Below, in pieces: positions 36,894-44,901 of a stretch of DNA of 64,000 bases (positions are counted from its first letter, which is position 1; each line of letters opens with the position of its first letter). Position numbers and translations under genes: made by a program. The stretch spans positions 1,305,858-1,369,857 of the forward strand of contig NZ_QUMT01000001.1 in assembly GCF_003387155.1 (NCBI RefSeq), given 5' to 3'. A model generated the notes under the pieces. The model worked only from the letters and a program-made list of their open reading frames with translations. It ran no database searches and was not told where the DNA came from. Origin of the DNA: Roseateles depolymerans. GTDB lineage: Bacteria > Pseudomonadota > Gammaproteobacteria > Burkholderiales > Burkholderiaceae_C.

Positions 36894-36949
36894 CGTCAAG
36901 GACGGGGGCGGGCCCAGGGCCTGCCTCTGGTTTGATTGCCTGCCTGGTC

Positions 36950-36986
36950 AAAGGGCCCGCTTCATCAGCGGGCCCTTTGTTTTTTC
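36950..36986 (+). terminator. Rho-independent terminator of clpSA
   Basis: CAAAGGGCCCGC pairs with GCGGGCCCTTTG around a short loop, followed by TTTTTT. It is one of the strongest hairpins in the window. Confidence 0.93.
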
Positions 36987-37048
36987 GGGGGGTCTTACGC
37001 CGAGGGTTACCCAGAAAGTTCGCTAAGCCCTTGTCGTGAAAAGAAAAA

Positions 37049-37083
37049 ACGGCGCCGACACCCTGTACAGGGTCGGCGCCGTT
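37049..37083. terminator. Second strong hairpin after clpA, possibly bidirectional
   Basis: AACGGCGCCGAC and GTCGGCGCCGTT form a 12-bp perfect stem. The intervening ACCCTGTACAGG can add a small CCTG/CAGG stem. An A-rich run precedes it and a T-rich run follows shortly after, so it could end transcripts from either side and insulate clpA from the island that begins here. Confidence 0.65.
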
Positions 37084-37181
37084 ATCGTATTTTTCTATGA
37101 GGCAGCGGGCCACCGCCCGCGTCGTGACGGTTCAATTCTCACAAGGCCCGAATGGTTCGGGTCGATTCAGAGGAAGCCGTT

Positions 37182-37406
37182 ATGAAAGCAAGCATCGACC
37201 AACTGGTCCAAACCGTCCGAGCCGAGCTGGCGAGCGTCGAAAGCCGCAGCCTGGTCGTGCAAGTGAGAGAGGCAATCGGCGCAGGCCCTATGGTCGCCGC
37301 GGCGCAGGCCCGCGATGCCATTTGGCATTTCGCAGAGGACCCCCTCGTTTCCGACGAGATACGGCGGTATGCGGCGGAACAGCACGCCGCCCTTCCTCGG
37401 TTCTGA
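37182..37406 (+). CDS. Small hypothetical protein
   Basis: 74-aa soluble, mainly helical protein (KASIDQLVQTVRAELASV..., ending AALPRF). The ATG is preceded by AGAGGAAG at a good distance, which supports it being real. No family is recognised. It lies between the clpA terminators and the accessory island, reading away from the convergent PIN-like gene. Confidence 0.55.
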   Translation: MKASIDQLVQTVRAELASVESRSLVVQVREAIGAGPMVAAAQARDAIWHFAEDPLVSDEIRRYAAEQHAALPRF

Positions 37407-37553
37407 CTGCACAGCGGCCAAGCGACCGGGGCAATTACAGCCATTTATAGCGGACTATAGTCAGTGGCCGCTAACAATTAGCAGCACGCTGCGCCTCCGA
37501 AGACGCGGAACTTGAAGAAGTTGCTCAACAGCGGGCGCCTGGAAGCCTAGAGG

Positions 37554-38669
37554 TCAATCAGGGCGGCCTACGGCCCTCCGGACGCGCTCTTCGCCATCGC
37601 GAATGAGCTCCATGACTCTTTCGTAGGTCAGAGAGACCTCGCGCCGCCACCCCGGCGCGTGCACCCGCTCAAGGTGCCGGCGCAATGCATCAGAAAGCGC
37701 GATTGCGTCGTTCCTCGGCCACCATGCTGAAAGCGCATCCGCGAGGCCAGAAAGGGAGTCCAGGTCCGTGCCGTACTGGAAGATTAGGTTGGCCTGCAGA
37801 CGTAGGTGCTTGTCGAACGTTGCAAAGAGATAGCGGGTCTGTCCTTCTTCGCCTTCTGCGTTCACCTTGGCGGTGAAGTCACTTAGCTGCGTCAGGTCCC
37901 ATGCTGCGTTTCTCACGCCGCGAATAGCAGCTTCACGGTCGGTCGAATGCCTATTCTTGAATACGTCCTTCTTGGGCGGGGAATTCGGAGCCAAGAACAC
38001 CATGGCTAGCAATGCGCCTGGGGCCCCAAAAGTGAAATCGCTCACCATCCAGTCCATCAGCTCCTTAACGCGCTGCAGCGGCGTCAAGGGCTTGGCCTCA
38101 AGTTCAAGGATTCGGAGTGCAATGACGTAGTTGCGGTTCCAGCGTCTCAAAGGACGGGAAAGGTCGCCATCCGGCGGGCCTGGGAGGTCTACTGGACGAA
38201 GGCGCAATGTCGGGCTGCGCCCAAGGGCCACATCAAGCGTCTCCTGCGCATGCGCAGAGTCCGCGAGCCTAAATAGCCGCAGTTCGTTTAGAGCTACGTC
38301 ATTGCCTTCCCGATGGGCCAACTCGTGGAAGGCAGCACCAGGCTCAATTTCAATGTCGTGGCATTGGCAAAGTCCGAGGAGCGCCGCGGCTAGGCGCCGC
38401 TGTTCGTTGCCTACAACCGTTTCACCGGCTGCTAGTTGCGCCATGCGAGAGACGACGTTCCGGTCAGGCAGCAGCACCATCTGCACGCCATGTGCATGTT
38501 CGTAGCACAGGGCCGCTGTTGACAGGAGACCCATCTCGGGAGGGAGGTAGCCGGGAATGCAAATCCCGGCATCCGTTAGTTGCTGCCCCACGACCTCCAG
38601 GTCGTCGACGGGGAATCCTTCAGGCAGACGGAGCCAGGTCGTGTGCAGTTCGCTTGACTCAAACGCCAT
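37554..38669 (-). CDS. PIN-like domain protein, partner of the 1136-aa membrane protein
   Basis: 371-aa protein. Residues 62-76 (VQMVLLPDRNVVSRM) and 109-119 (EPGAAFHELAH) give Asp69 and Glu116. A late segment reads NAAWDLTQLSDF and then RYLFATFDKHLRLQ, supplying further Asp residues. This order (D..N, E, D, T.D) is that of PIN-family metal-dependent RNases, though with a long insertion (about 150-230). There is no signal peptide or membrane helix. The ATG lies 11 bp inside the end of the preceding gene, so the two are co-translated. RNase activity is inferred, not shown. Confidence 0.6.
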   Translation of the reverse strand: MAFESSELHTTWLRLPEGFPVDDLEVVGQQLTDAGICIPGYLPPEMGLLSTAALCYEHAHGVQMVLLPDRNVVSRMAQLAAGETVVGNEQRRLAAALLGLCQCHDIEIEPGAAFHELAHREGNDVALNELRLFRLADSAHAQETLDVALGRSPTLRLRPVDLPGPPDGDLSRPLRRWNRNYVIALRILELEAKPLTPLQRVKELMDWMVSDFTFGAPGALLAMVFLAPNSPPKKDVFKNRHSTDREAAIRGVRNAAWDLTQLSDFTAKVNAEGEEGQTRYLFATFDKHLRLQANLIFQYGTDLDSLSGLADALSAWWPRNDAIALSDALRRHLERVHAPGWRREVSLTYERVMELIRDGEERVRRAVGRPD

Positions 38670-41600
38670 TCGTCGAGTCCTTCTTGATGACGCGTGCTGG
38701 CTGGCGGTTACGGCGGGCGCTTTGATAGCGAAGCTTCCAGCATGGACCGTCACGAGTCAATGTCTCATAGGTCCACTTAAATGACAGCGCGCAAAGTGTC
38801 GGCTCCTCAGTGTCTGCAATCGCGGAGAGCTGCAGAACCCCGCCGCCGGCGACGGGCTGGAGATGGAATCCCTGAAGTGCCGCATCCGTTACTAAGAACA
38901 TCTCGCCGGGCGCCACGAGACCAGCATAGACAATGGTGTCTCGGTAGTGACCGACATAGGCCCTGTCATTGCCAAATCCGCCTCGCATTGAAAGGCGCTC
39001 GCTCTCCTCGAGCGCTCGAGTGTTCGAGAGCTTGCGCAAGTCCCCTAGCCAGGTCGGGTCTGTAACACGTGGGACGAGCAGAACCGCCGTCTCGCCATCG
39101 GCAAGCTGTTGCTTGAACTCGTCAAGGACGCGAACGAACTGTGCGCGGGTGCTAGCCAGCTTGACCTGAGGGCCGAGTTGCTTGACGACTTGCGCAACTG
39201 CTGTGGAGCGCATTCGGGCCACGACATGGCGAGCGAGGAGCTCCACTTCGTTAGAAGACTTGGCCGCTAGCCGCGGCAATGTGAGCCTACCTTTCGGGTA
39301 ACCGGTGATACGCCAATGGGCCTGTAAAGCGGCTGCGACAGGCACATCCTGCTGCTCGACAAGTTCTGGGCCAAAGGGATAGCCAGCAGCCTCAAGGGCC
39401 AAGACGGCGCTCACCTCGGAAGCTAGCGCCTGACAGGCCGCGTCGCTAACCTCCGCTTTAACGAGGTCTTCCTTCTGGACTTGCTGAAGTTGACTGCGAA
39501 TCTCGCCGAGAACCGTCTTGACCCTATCGACAGTTACGGCGAAGTTGCCATTGCCGGGCAGCACTTGCTGCCACAACGCAGTGAACGCACCTTCAAACTG
39601 GTCGTCAAGCGCGGACTGCAGGAGGTGCAGCACATGGTCCAACTCTCGGCGGCGGTCATTGGCCTCAATCCATTGCTTAAACACCGACTCGAGCTCAGGC
39701 GCGACGGCCTCCCAGCCTGCCTCGGCCAGCACACATAGGCAGAAGGCCTGACCATCACGGACGTCTTCCAAGCTATCGGCCGAACGAAGGGAAATCAGTC
39801 TTCCCGGGACCTGACCTCTCCAGCTGTCCTTTGCAACTCGCTTCACCACACTATCTAGGCGGGCACGGTATCCTGACTGATAGCTGCCATCCAGGACGTA
39901 CTGGCGCACGAGGCCAAGGAGAAAGTCTTGCGGACCCTCATATGGACGCTCCCTTTCTCCCCCATCACTTTCGTTTGAGAGCTGCCCGAGGAGCACGGCA
40001 CGAAGTGCGGTCGCCGCTCTTGCGACCTGAGCCGCATCCTGCTGCCGCGCTTCATGGCCGAGAGTAGCTGCGAGGGCCGAGCAACAATCTCGCCAGAAGT
40101 TCGTTAACGCGACAGCCCAAGCTTCGTTCGCAAGCGCTGTGTCATCGCCGTACCCGCGAAGAAGCGCTGCCTTTACCTCCACCCAAGGCCGAAGAGTTGT
40201 TTGAATCGTCAGCTGCCAAGGTTCGGCAATGTAGGCGTCATTTCGGTCGTCGAGTACGAACTCCAATTGCCGCCGCCAGCGCAGCAGACTGTCGAGCATT
40301 CGCAGCAGTCCTTGTGCTTCTGTTCCACGTACGGCGTGAGCGGTCAACGCGACCGAGCCGATGGCATGCTGGGTCAGTAGCGTCAGCGGCTCAACTTCCT
40401 TCCCCCACTCAAGCCATTCCTCTTCGAACGGAACGATTGCTTCGTTCTTCAAAGACTCCCAGGAGCCCAGAACATCGGCCAGCAGCCCTTGATAGCGTGA
40501 CGCAACCGGCTCGGGCAGTGACGTTACGTCGTGTGCCATCGTGGAGTGGAAGGTCGCTCGATACAGCGCCAGGCGTTCATCGCCCCACTCCAGTACGCGA
40601 TAGACGAAGTGCTGCTGTCGCCGTAGGAAGAGCTCGCGGACTCGAAGATTGCGGGTTTCTCGGTCCCTACGGAACAGCCGCTTAGGAGTTGCCGCGGCGG
40701 ACTGCGCGAAATGCGGGTCAGCATGGGCGACTGCCAGCGCGCTGGTAAGGATGTCGTCGATGACCTGAACCCAGTGGTCCAGACTCGACCCTCCGAAATA
40801 GCTAGTCCGACTGGACGTCAGCACCTGGTTGTCTACAGCGCCGTTGTCATCGATGCAAAACGACGCTTCCAGTAGGTCGTCGAACAGCTCCAGTAGCGCC
40901 AGAAGTTGCTCATCAAAATCCCGGGTACTTACGTTGGAGATTGCTGAGACTATGTCGGCACGAGCTTCCTCAAGGCAGTCCATGACCGTAAGGTCGTGGT
41001 CGTAGAAATCGACCGAACGATAGCTAACGGCTCTGCGAATGAGCCAGCATTCAAACCAGTTCAGAGCCGTTGGGCCAGTTGTCCCCGCTAGCGCATCACC
41101 AAAGGCGAGCTGCTCAGGTTCAGGAAGCGCGTTGAGGACGAACATTGGACCGTCGCGCCGGTATAGCCGGGCCTTAACGCCCGCGACAGGACTCCCCTTG
41201 AGCGCGCGTCTCCGCCAGCTGCGGTAAGCCAATTCGATGAGGCCATACCGCACGTTTGTGACAAGCCGCCGCCCCTTAAAGCTGCACTTCAGCGCGTAGT
41301 CGAGCCGTTGCATCGACACAGGGCTGGAAGTGAATGCCGGGTTCTTTCCGGTGACGGCTTCCATCAAATCGTCACCGACCATGAGGCGGTGCTTTATGGG
41401 CGACTGGGCAAGAACGTGTGCAGCATTGCGTCGCCACTCGCTGGGCCAAGCGATGCTTACTGCGTAGGCGTTTCTGGCACGACGCCGTCCTTCCGGAGTT
41501 GCGAAGTCGAACGTGCGCACAAGAAACATGGCCGTCAAGCCAACATTCAGAGCAAGCCAAACGGCCCCTGCAATCAACCATCCGAAAGCGGTCCAAGGAG

Positions 41601-42069
41601 ACACAGCTCCGACGAGAGCAAGGTGAACGGTCAAGCCCAGCACGAGCATCAGGCTCGAGATGCCGGTTACCTTGGCTCCGCTTCGGACCAAGTAGGACTG
41701 CAGAGTCGCCTTTGTAGCTTGCTGGCGCTGGAGAAATATCGTTGCGAAGCTAAATACCAAGGGGTACACGACAGCGACGATGGCCACCTGAGTACCGAGC
41801 AGGGCTCCGAACAACGTATCTACTGAGAATTTGTCTGCATCCCGAGGGCCGAAGTTGAACAAGCCCGGGTACGGCGGTGGAAACCAATGCAGGCCCACCG
41901 AGACGACACCGAAGGCTAGGAGCAGCAAGAGCGCGGCATGAACAGGCCGCCGTCCCGCAGCGAGGAAGAGCGTGCTGAGGCTGCCCGGGGAAAACTTGCG
42001 CCGCGATGGATTGGTCTTCTGCCAGTTGCGCCACTCTCTTTCGACGCCATTCTTTAACGAAGATGCCAC
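38659..42069 (-). CDS. Large unknown membrane protein (1136 aa)
   Basis: The N-terminal 210 residues hold four hydrophobic segments: about 44-63 (HAALLLLLAFGVVSVGLHWF), 85-113, 135-157 and 160-185. The remaining 930 residues are soluble, mostly helical and rich in Leu/Arg/Glu, without a recognised catalytic motif. No domain could be named. GC content is visibly below that of the flanking housekeeping genes, pointing to transfer. It overlaps the PIN-like gene by 11 bp in a two-gene operon, a membrane sensor plus nuclease-like effector arrangement. It could equally be an uncharacterised transporter or signalling protein. Confidence 0.7.
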   Translation of the reverse strand: MASSLKNGVEREWRNWQKTNPSRRKFSPGSLSTLFLAAGRRPVHAALLLLLAFGVVSVGLHWFPPPYPGLFNFGPRDADKFSVDTLFGALLGTQVAIVAVVYPLVFSFATIFLQRQQATKATLQSYLVRSGAKVTGISSLMLVLGLTVHLALVGAVSPWTAFGWLIAGAVWLALNVGLTAMFLVRTFDFATPEGRRRARNAYAVSIAWPSEWRRNAAHVLAQSPIKHRLMVGDDLMEAVTGKNPAFTSSPVSMQRLDYALKCSFKGRRLVTNVRYGLIELAYRSWRRRALKGSPVAGVKARLYRRDGPMFVLNALPEPEQLAFGDALAGTTGPTALNWFECWLIRRAVSYRSVDFYDHDLTVMDCLEEARADIVSAISNVSTRDFDEQLLALLELFDDLLEASFCIDDNGAVDNQVLTSSRTSYFGGSSLDHWVQVIDDILTSALAVAHADPHFAQSAAATPKRLFRRDRETRNLRVRELFLRRQQHFVYRVLEWGDERLALYRATFHSTMAHDVTSLPEPVASRYQGLLADVLGSWESLKNEAIVPFEEEWLEWGKEVEPLTLLTQHAIGSVALTAHAVRGTEAQGLLRMLDSLLRWRRQLEFVLDDRNDAYIAEPWQLTIQTTLRPWVEVKAALLRGYGDDTALANEAWAVALTNFWRDCCSALAATLGHEARQQDAAQVARAATALRAVLLGQLSNESDGGERERPYEGPQDFLLGLVRQYVLDGSYQSGYRARLDSVVKRVAKDSWRGQVPGRLISLRSADSLEDVRDGQAFCLCVLAEAGWEAVAPELESVFKQWIEANDRRRELDHVLHLLQSALDDQFEGAFTALWQQVLPGNGNFAVTVDRVKTVLGEIRSQLQQVQKEDLVKAEVSDAACQALASEVSAVLALEAAGYPFGPELVEQQDVPVAAALQAHWRITGYPKGRLTLPRLAAKSSNEVELLARHVVARMRSTAVAQVVKQLGPQVKLASTRAQFVRVLDEFKQQLADGETAVLLVPRVTDPTWLGDLRKLSNTRALEESERLSMRGGFGNDRAYVGHYRDTIVYAGLVAPGEMFLVTDAALQGFHLQPVAGGGVLQLSAIADTEEPTLCALSFKWTYETLTRDGPCWKLRYQSARRNRQPARVIKKDSTNGV

Positions 42070-42189
42070 CGGAACTCCCCCTCTACGGAACTGCCATTAG
42101 TTGCGTGCTGAGCGCATTTTTCGCTTGGTTAGCTTAGGCACACCAAGTATTTCCCGCCGGATGCAGGAGCAAGCGGCTGGCATCGGCGC

Positions 42190-42603
42190 CTATTGCCGAA
42201 GGAAGTCTGCTGACTTCCAGCCGGTGTCGTTGGGCCGCTTGACCTCAAGAACCTTCCACGCGTTGTTCGAGGTGTCGCCGCGCATGGCGCGGGCCAGCTG
42301 CGACATCGAGCTGTACGTTTCACCCTCCCACACGATGCGCCCGCCAGCGACGGTCGCGACCTTCCATTCGCCGAAGTACTTCGTCCGGACTTCAGTGCCA
42401 TCCGGCAGGAATAGCGCATCCCACTGGACGCCGGCCTTAGCCCGCGGCAGCGCATCGACATCTTCTGCCGTGCGGTCCACGAAATCCCACGCGACGTCAG
42501 CGAGCAGCGTGGCCACGCCACGAGGCTGGCGCCGCGCCAACTCGGCGTACAGGTCGAGCGGAATCGGCACGCACACGAAATCGTCGAGAGAAGGCGTAGT
42601 CAT
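42190..42603 (-). CDS. Small RAMA/DUF2924-like protein
   Basis: 137-aa protein. The second half reads LPDGTEVRTKYFGEWKVATV, then GGRIVWEGETYSSMSQLARAMRG and a Trp-containing end. This resembles the small RAMA or DUF2924-type domains that occur with restriction/modification and phage genes and are thought to read DNA modification or structure. The N-terminal 50 residues are helical. It is divergent from the LexA-like regulator with 190 bp between them. The assignment is by pattern memory and only moderately certain. Confidence 0.55.
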   Translation of the reverse strand: MTTPSLDDFVCVPIPLDLYAELARRQPRGVATLLADVAWDFVDRTAEDVDALPRAKAGVQWDALFLPDGTEVRTKYFGEWKVATVAGGRIVWEGETYSSMSQLARAMRGDTSNNAWKVLEVKRPNDTGWKSADFLRQ

Positions 42604-42734
42604 GGCAGCTCCTTAGACAGTGAAAACTATTGTAGTTCTTCGTAGCACTATTGCAAGCATTCAGCTTCCGTCACGACTTACAGCGCAACTCTTTGGGCAC
42701 TATCGTTTCAAAAAACTCCTTATGTGACAACAGC

Positions 42735-42764
42735 TTGCATTCATTACTGTACAACCGTACAGTA
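42735..42764 (+). promoter_or_regulatory. Promoter with embedded LexA-type (SOS) box
   Basis: TACTGTACAACCGTACAGTA (42745-42764) fits the CTGT-N8-ACAG LexA box, with 8-base flanking arms that are exact inverted complements. A -35 TTGCAT (42735-42740) and -10 TACAGT (42758-42763) are separated by 17 bp, so the box covers the spacer and -10. It lies 28 bp before the TTG start of the LexA-like gene, implying autoregulation. Confidence 0.85.
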
Positions 42765-42792
42765 GTCTCCGAACAAGCACTCGGAGCACCAA

Positions 42793-43392
42793 TTGCAGGC
42801 TGTCGCCACCGCCAATGACCAGCGCCACCTCGCCATCCTGAGGACGCACTGGAAGGCCCACAAGAGCTTCCCGAGCCTCGCCAACCTGGCGGGCCAACTC
42901 GGCATGAGCTCGACCGGCTCAGTCTTCGAGATGGTCGCCCGGCTGGAAGACGCGGGCTACCTGACGCGTCGAGACGGTCGAGTAGCTCCTGGCCGGCGAT
43001 TCTTCGCCTACCCCGTGCTCGGCACCGTCCGCGCCGGCGGGCCGCAACCCGCCAGCGATGAAGAACTCGACTTCCTGTCTGTCGAGGAGCTGCTCATCCG
43101 CGAGCCCAACAAGACAGCGATGTGCCATGTGCGCGGCGACTCGATGCGCGATGCCGGCCTGCTGGATGGCGACGTCGTCATCGTCGAAACCCAATCCATC
43201 GTCGAGCCCGGCGACATCGTCGTTGCTGCGGTCGACGGGCAGTTGACCGTCAAGTACCTGCGCCGGGACGGTGGGTCGTATTTCCTCGAGCCGGCCAATC
43301 CGAGCTACGAGCCCATCTACCCGCAGTCGTCGCTGGACATCGTCGGCCTGGTGACTGGGTCCGTCCGGACCATCAAGAAGCAGCGGAGGTGA
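42793..43392 (+). CDS. LexA-like autoproteolytic repressor
   Basis: 199-aa S24-family regulator. An N-terminal winged helix (about 10-65, FPSLANLAGQLGMSSTGSVFEMVARLEDAGYL) is joined to a LexA/UmuD-type peptidase. The cleavage site is Ala81-Gly82 (VRAGG), with nucleophile Ser117 (GDSM) and Lys154 (TVKYL), so self-cleavage on RecA activation is expected. It is not necessarily the host LexA: it sits in an island and heads a cluster of unknown genes. TTG is used as start with GGAG 7 bp upstream; no better in-frame start exists. Its promoter contains a matching box. Confidence 0.9.
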   Translation: MQAVATANDQRHLAILRTHWKAHKSFPSLANLAGQLGMSSTGSVFEMVARLEDAGYLTRRDGRVAPGRRFFAYPVLGTVRAGGPQPASDEELDFLSVEELLIREPNKTAMCHVRGDSMRDAGLLDGDVVIVETQSIVEPGDIVVAAVDGQLTVKYLRRDGGSYFLEPANPSYEPIYPQSSLDIVGLVTGSVRTIKKQRR

Positions 43393-43520
43393 CCCACTGA
43401 ACACCTCTCGCCCGAGCGGCTAGCCCGCACCCCGTTGCATTCCGCGAAAGCGTGCCGCGAGCGCGCCTGGCGGAGCTTTGCCTGAACCGATTGCTGCCTC
43501 AAGAGGCGCAAGGAGCACCC

Positions 43521-43889
43521 ATGTCGATTTTCATCCCACCCACCACGGCCGAGCAGCCCGATGCCGTGCTGACCAGCTGGCGCGCATTTGAAGTTGAAGT
43601 GCCAGGTCTTGCTGGTCCGACCATTCACATCGCCGGATACATCGGCGCGGAAGGCTGCGGCCGTGTGACGTCACCCATCGAAGAGCTTGATGCCGCCAAT
43701 CGCAGCGTCGTCACGTCCAGCGGCAGGGTCTATCAATTGCGCGGCGCACCGGGCCTCAACGGCGACGCCGAATACGTGTGGGCGAAGTGGCAGCGCCTCT
43801 GGAAGACGACGGTGCTGGCGGACGCCACAGCGGACCTGCTGCGCCAGTTCGACGGCGCAAGGCCACCGCAGGAGCGCCGGCATGTGTGA
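43521..43889 (+). CDS. Hypothetical protein of the LexA-linked operon (gene 1)
   Basis: 122-aa protein, no recognised family. Its middle (PGLAGPTIHIAGYIGAEGCGRVTSPI) and second half (SSGRVYQLRGAPGLNGDAEYVWAKWQ) are compact and soluble. AGGAG ends 6 bp before the ATG. It overlaps the next gene by 8 bp, and lies 128 bp after the LexA-like gene in the same direction, so it may share its regulation. Confidence 0.6.
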   Translation: MSIFIPPTTAEQPDAVLTSWRAFEVEVPGLAGPTIHIAGYIGAEGCGRVTSPIEELDAANRSVVTSSGRVYQLRGAPGLNGDAEYVWAKWQRLWKTTVLADATADLLRQFDGARPPQERRHV

Positions 43890-44307
43890 ACCCTGGTCCT
43901 TTGAGGATGGGCCTATCGTGGCCGAGCGCATCAAGCGCGAATACGCCGCAGCCCTGCTTAGCGCGCTGCCCGATGTCGCAAGCGCGGCAGGCTGTCCAGA
44001 GCCGGTTGTCGAAGGCTACAAGTCCATCGCAACCGTGATGCTGCGCTCCGCGCGCAGATGCCAGGCGGTTGCCGACCCTCGGCTCATCACCTCGCGTACT
44101 CACTTGGCCAGAGAAGCAGGGGCTGCGCGGTCGCTCTTCGATGCCGTTCGCTTGCACCTGATTGCGCGGCAGCTCAACGCGTTGAGCCTGCAGGACAACT
44201 GGCTGCCTGACCTTGAGCTCGTGCTGATTGCCGAGCAGCAGGTGGAGGCGTTCCTGGAAGACATCGAGCTGCCGCTTCCAAGCAATGAAGGGGGGAGGCC
44301 GCCGTGA
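43882..44307 (+). CDS. Hypothetical protein of the LexA-linked operon (gene 2)
   Basis: 141-aa helical protein (MCEPWSFEDGP ... RIKREYAAALLSALPDVA ... LELVLIAEQQVEAFLEDIELPLP). No family is recognised. The ATG lies within the last codons of gene 1, with GGAGCG upstream. It contains no catalytic motif and no membrane segment. Confidence 0.58.
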   Translation: MCEPWSFEDGPIVAERIKREYAAALLSALPDVASAAGCPEPVVEGYKSIATVMLRSARRCQAVADPRLITSRTHLAREAGAARSLFDAVRLHLIARQLNALSLQDNWLPDLELVLIAEQQVEAFLEDIELPLPSNEGGRPP

Positions 44308-44310
44308 ACC

Positions 44311-44901
44311 TTGAACGAAGTCCAAAGCAGTGCCGAGGTGAGCCGCTGGTCCGCCAGCATTTGGGACCTAATCGCTCGCTTGATAGCGATGGCGCTCTAC
44401 CGGAAGGAGGAGCTGCCGCTCATGCCCGCGGGCCCCGCCGACAAAGGTGCATACGCCCGCAGCCTGTGCGCCGTCGTCGAGCATTGGTCGGACGGCGAGG
44501 AGACACGCCGCGCTCGCGTCGGTACCGCTCAGCTCACCATGGGACCTCGGCCATGCGACTACGTTTGCGAGCTGTGGGATGACCTGACGGGAACGCGCAA
44601 GTCCGTGCAGTTCAGGCATGCGCCGGAGGTGCTGCAGCATTGGGACTTGCTGGTGCGCGCGGTGTGCTGGGCCGACCACAACCAGCCGGCTCTGCCTGCA
44701 CGTCCGCCATTGCGCCTGCCTCCTGTGTTCGAGGAAGGCGGGAAAGAGTGCATCAGCCTTGGCAAGCTCTGCGTCCAAGCTCACGGCGGGTTCCGAAATT
44801 GGTTGGCCCGCCAAGGCATTGAGCCGCGGTTCCCTGGGGGTACGGGCAGTGGCATCGTGCCGGCCCAACTCTTTGCCGACTTCGTGGAGCGCGCCCTGTG
44901 A
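44311..44901 (+). CDS. Hypothetical protein of the LexA-linked operon (gene 3)
   Basis: 196-aa soluble protein without recognised family. Its TTG start follows a strong GGGGGGAGG, and its TGA overlaps the GTG of the transposase (GTGA). An internal ATG at 44389 is a weaker alternative start. Its C-terminus (CVQAHGGFRNWLARQGIEPRFPGG ... FADFVERAL) could be a small helix-turn-helix-like unit. Translational coupling to a transposase is the notable point. Confidence 0.55.
   Translation: MNEVQSSAEVSRWSASIWDLIARLIAMALYRKEELPLMPAGPADKGAYARSLCAVVEHWSDGEETRRARVGTAQLTMGPRPCDYVCELWDDLTGTRKSVQFRHAPEVLQHWDLLVRAVCWADHNQPALPARPPLRLPPVFEEGGKECISLGKLCVQAHGGFRNWLARQGIEPRFPGGTGSGIVPAQLFADFVERAL

Noticed and set aside
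34545..36899. Open frame of 784 codons on the minus strand opposite clpA
   Set aside because: It mirrors clpA almost base for base, is composed of the residues expected from reading high-GC codons backwards, and has no domain; clpA on the plus strand is certain.
37448..37473. TAGCGG/CCGCTA inverted repeat as an island attachment site
   Set aside because: Only 6-bp arms, with no second copy at the other island edge and no integrase gene.
44304..44582. GTG-started frame overlapping operon gene 3
   Set aside because: It is out of frame with the well-supported 196-aa frame that couples to the transposase, and shows no domain.
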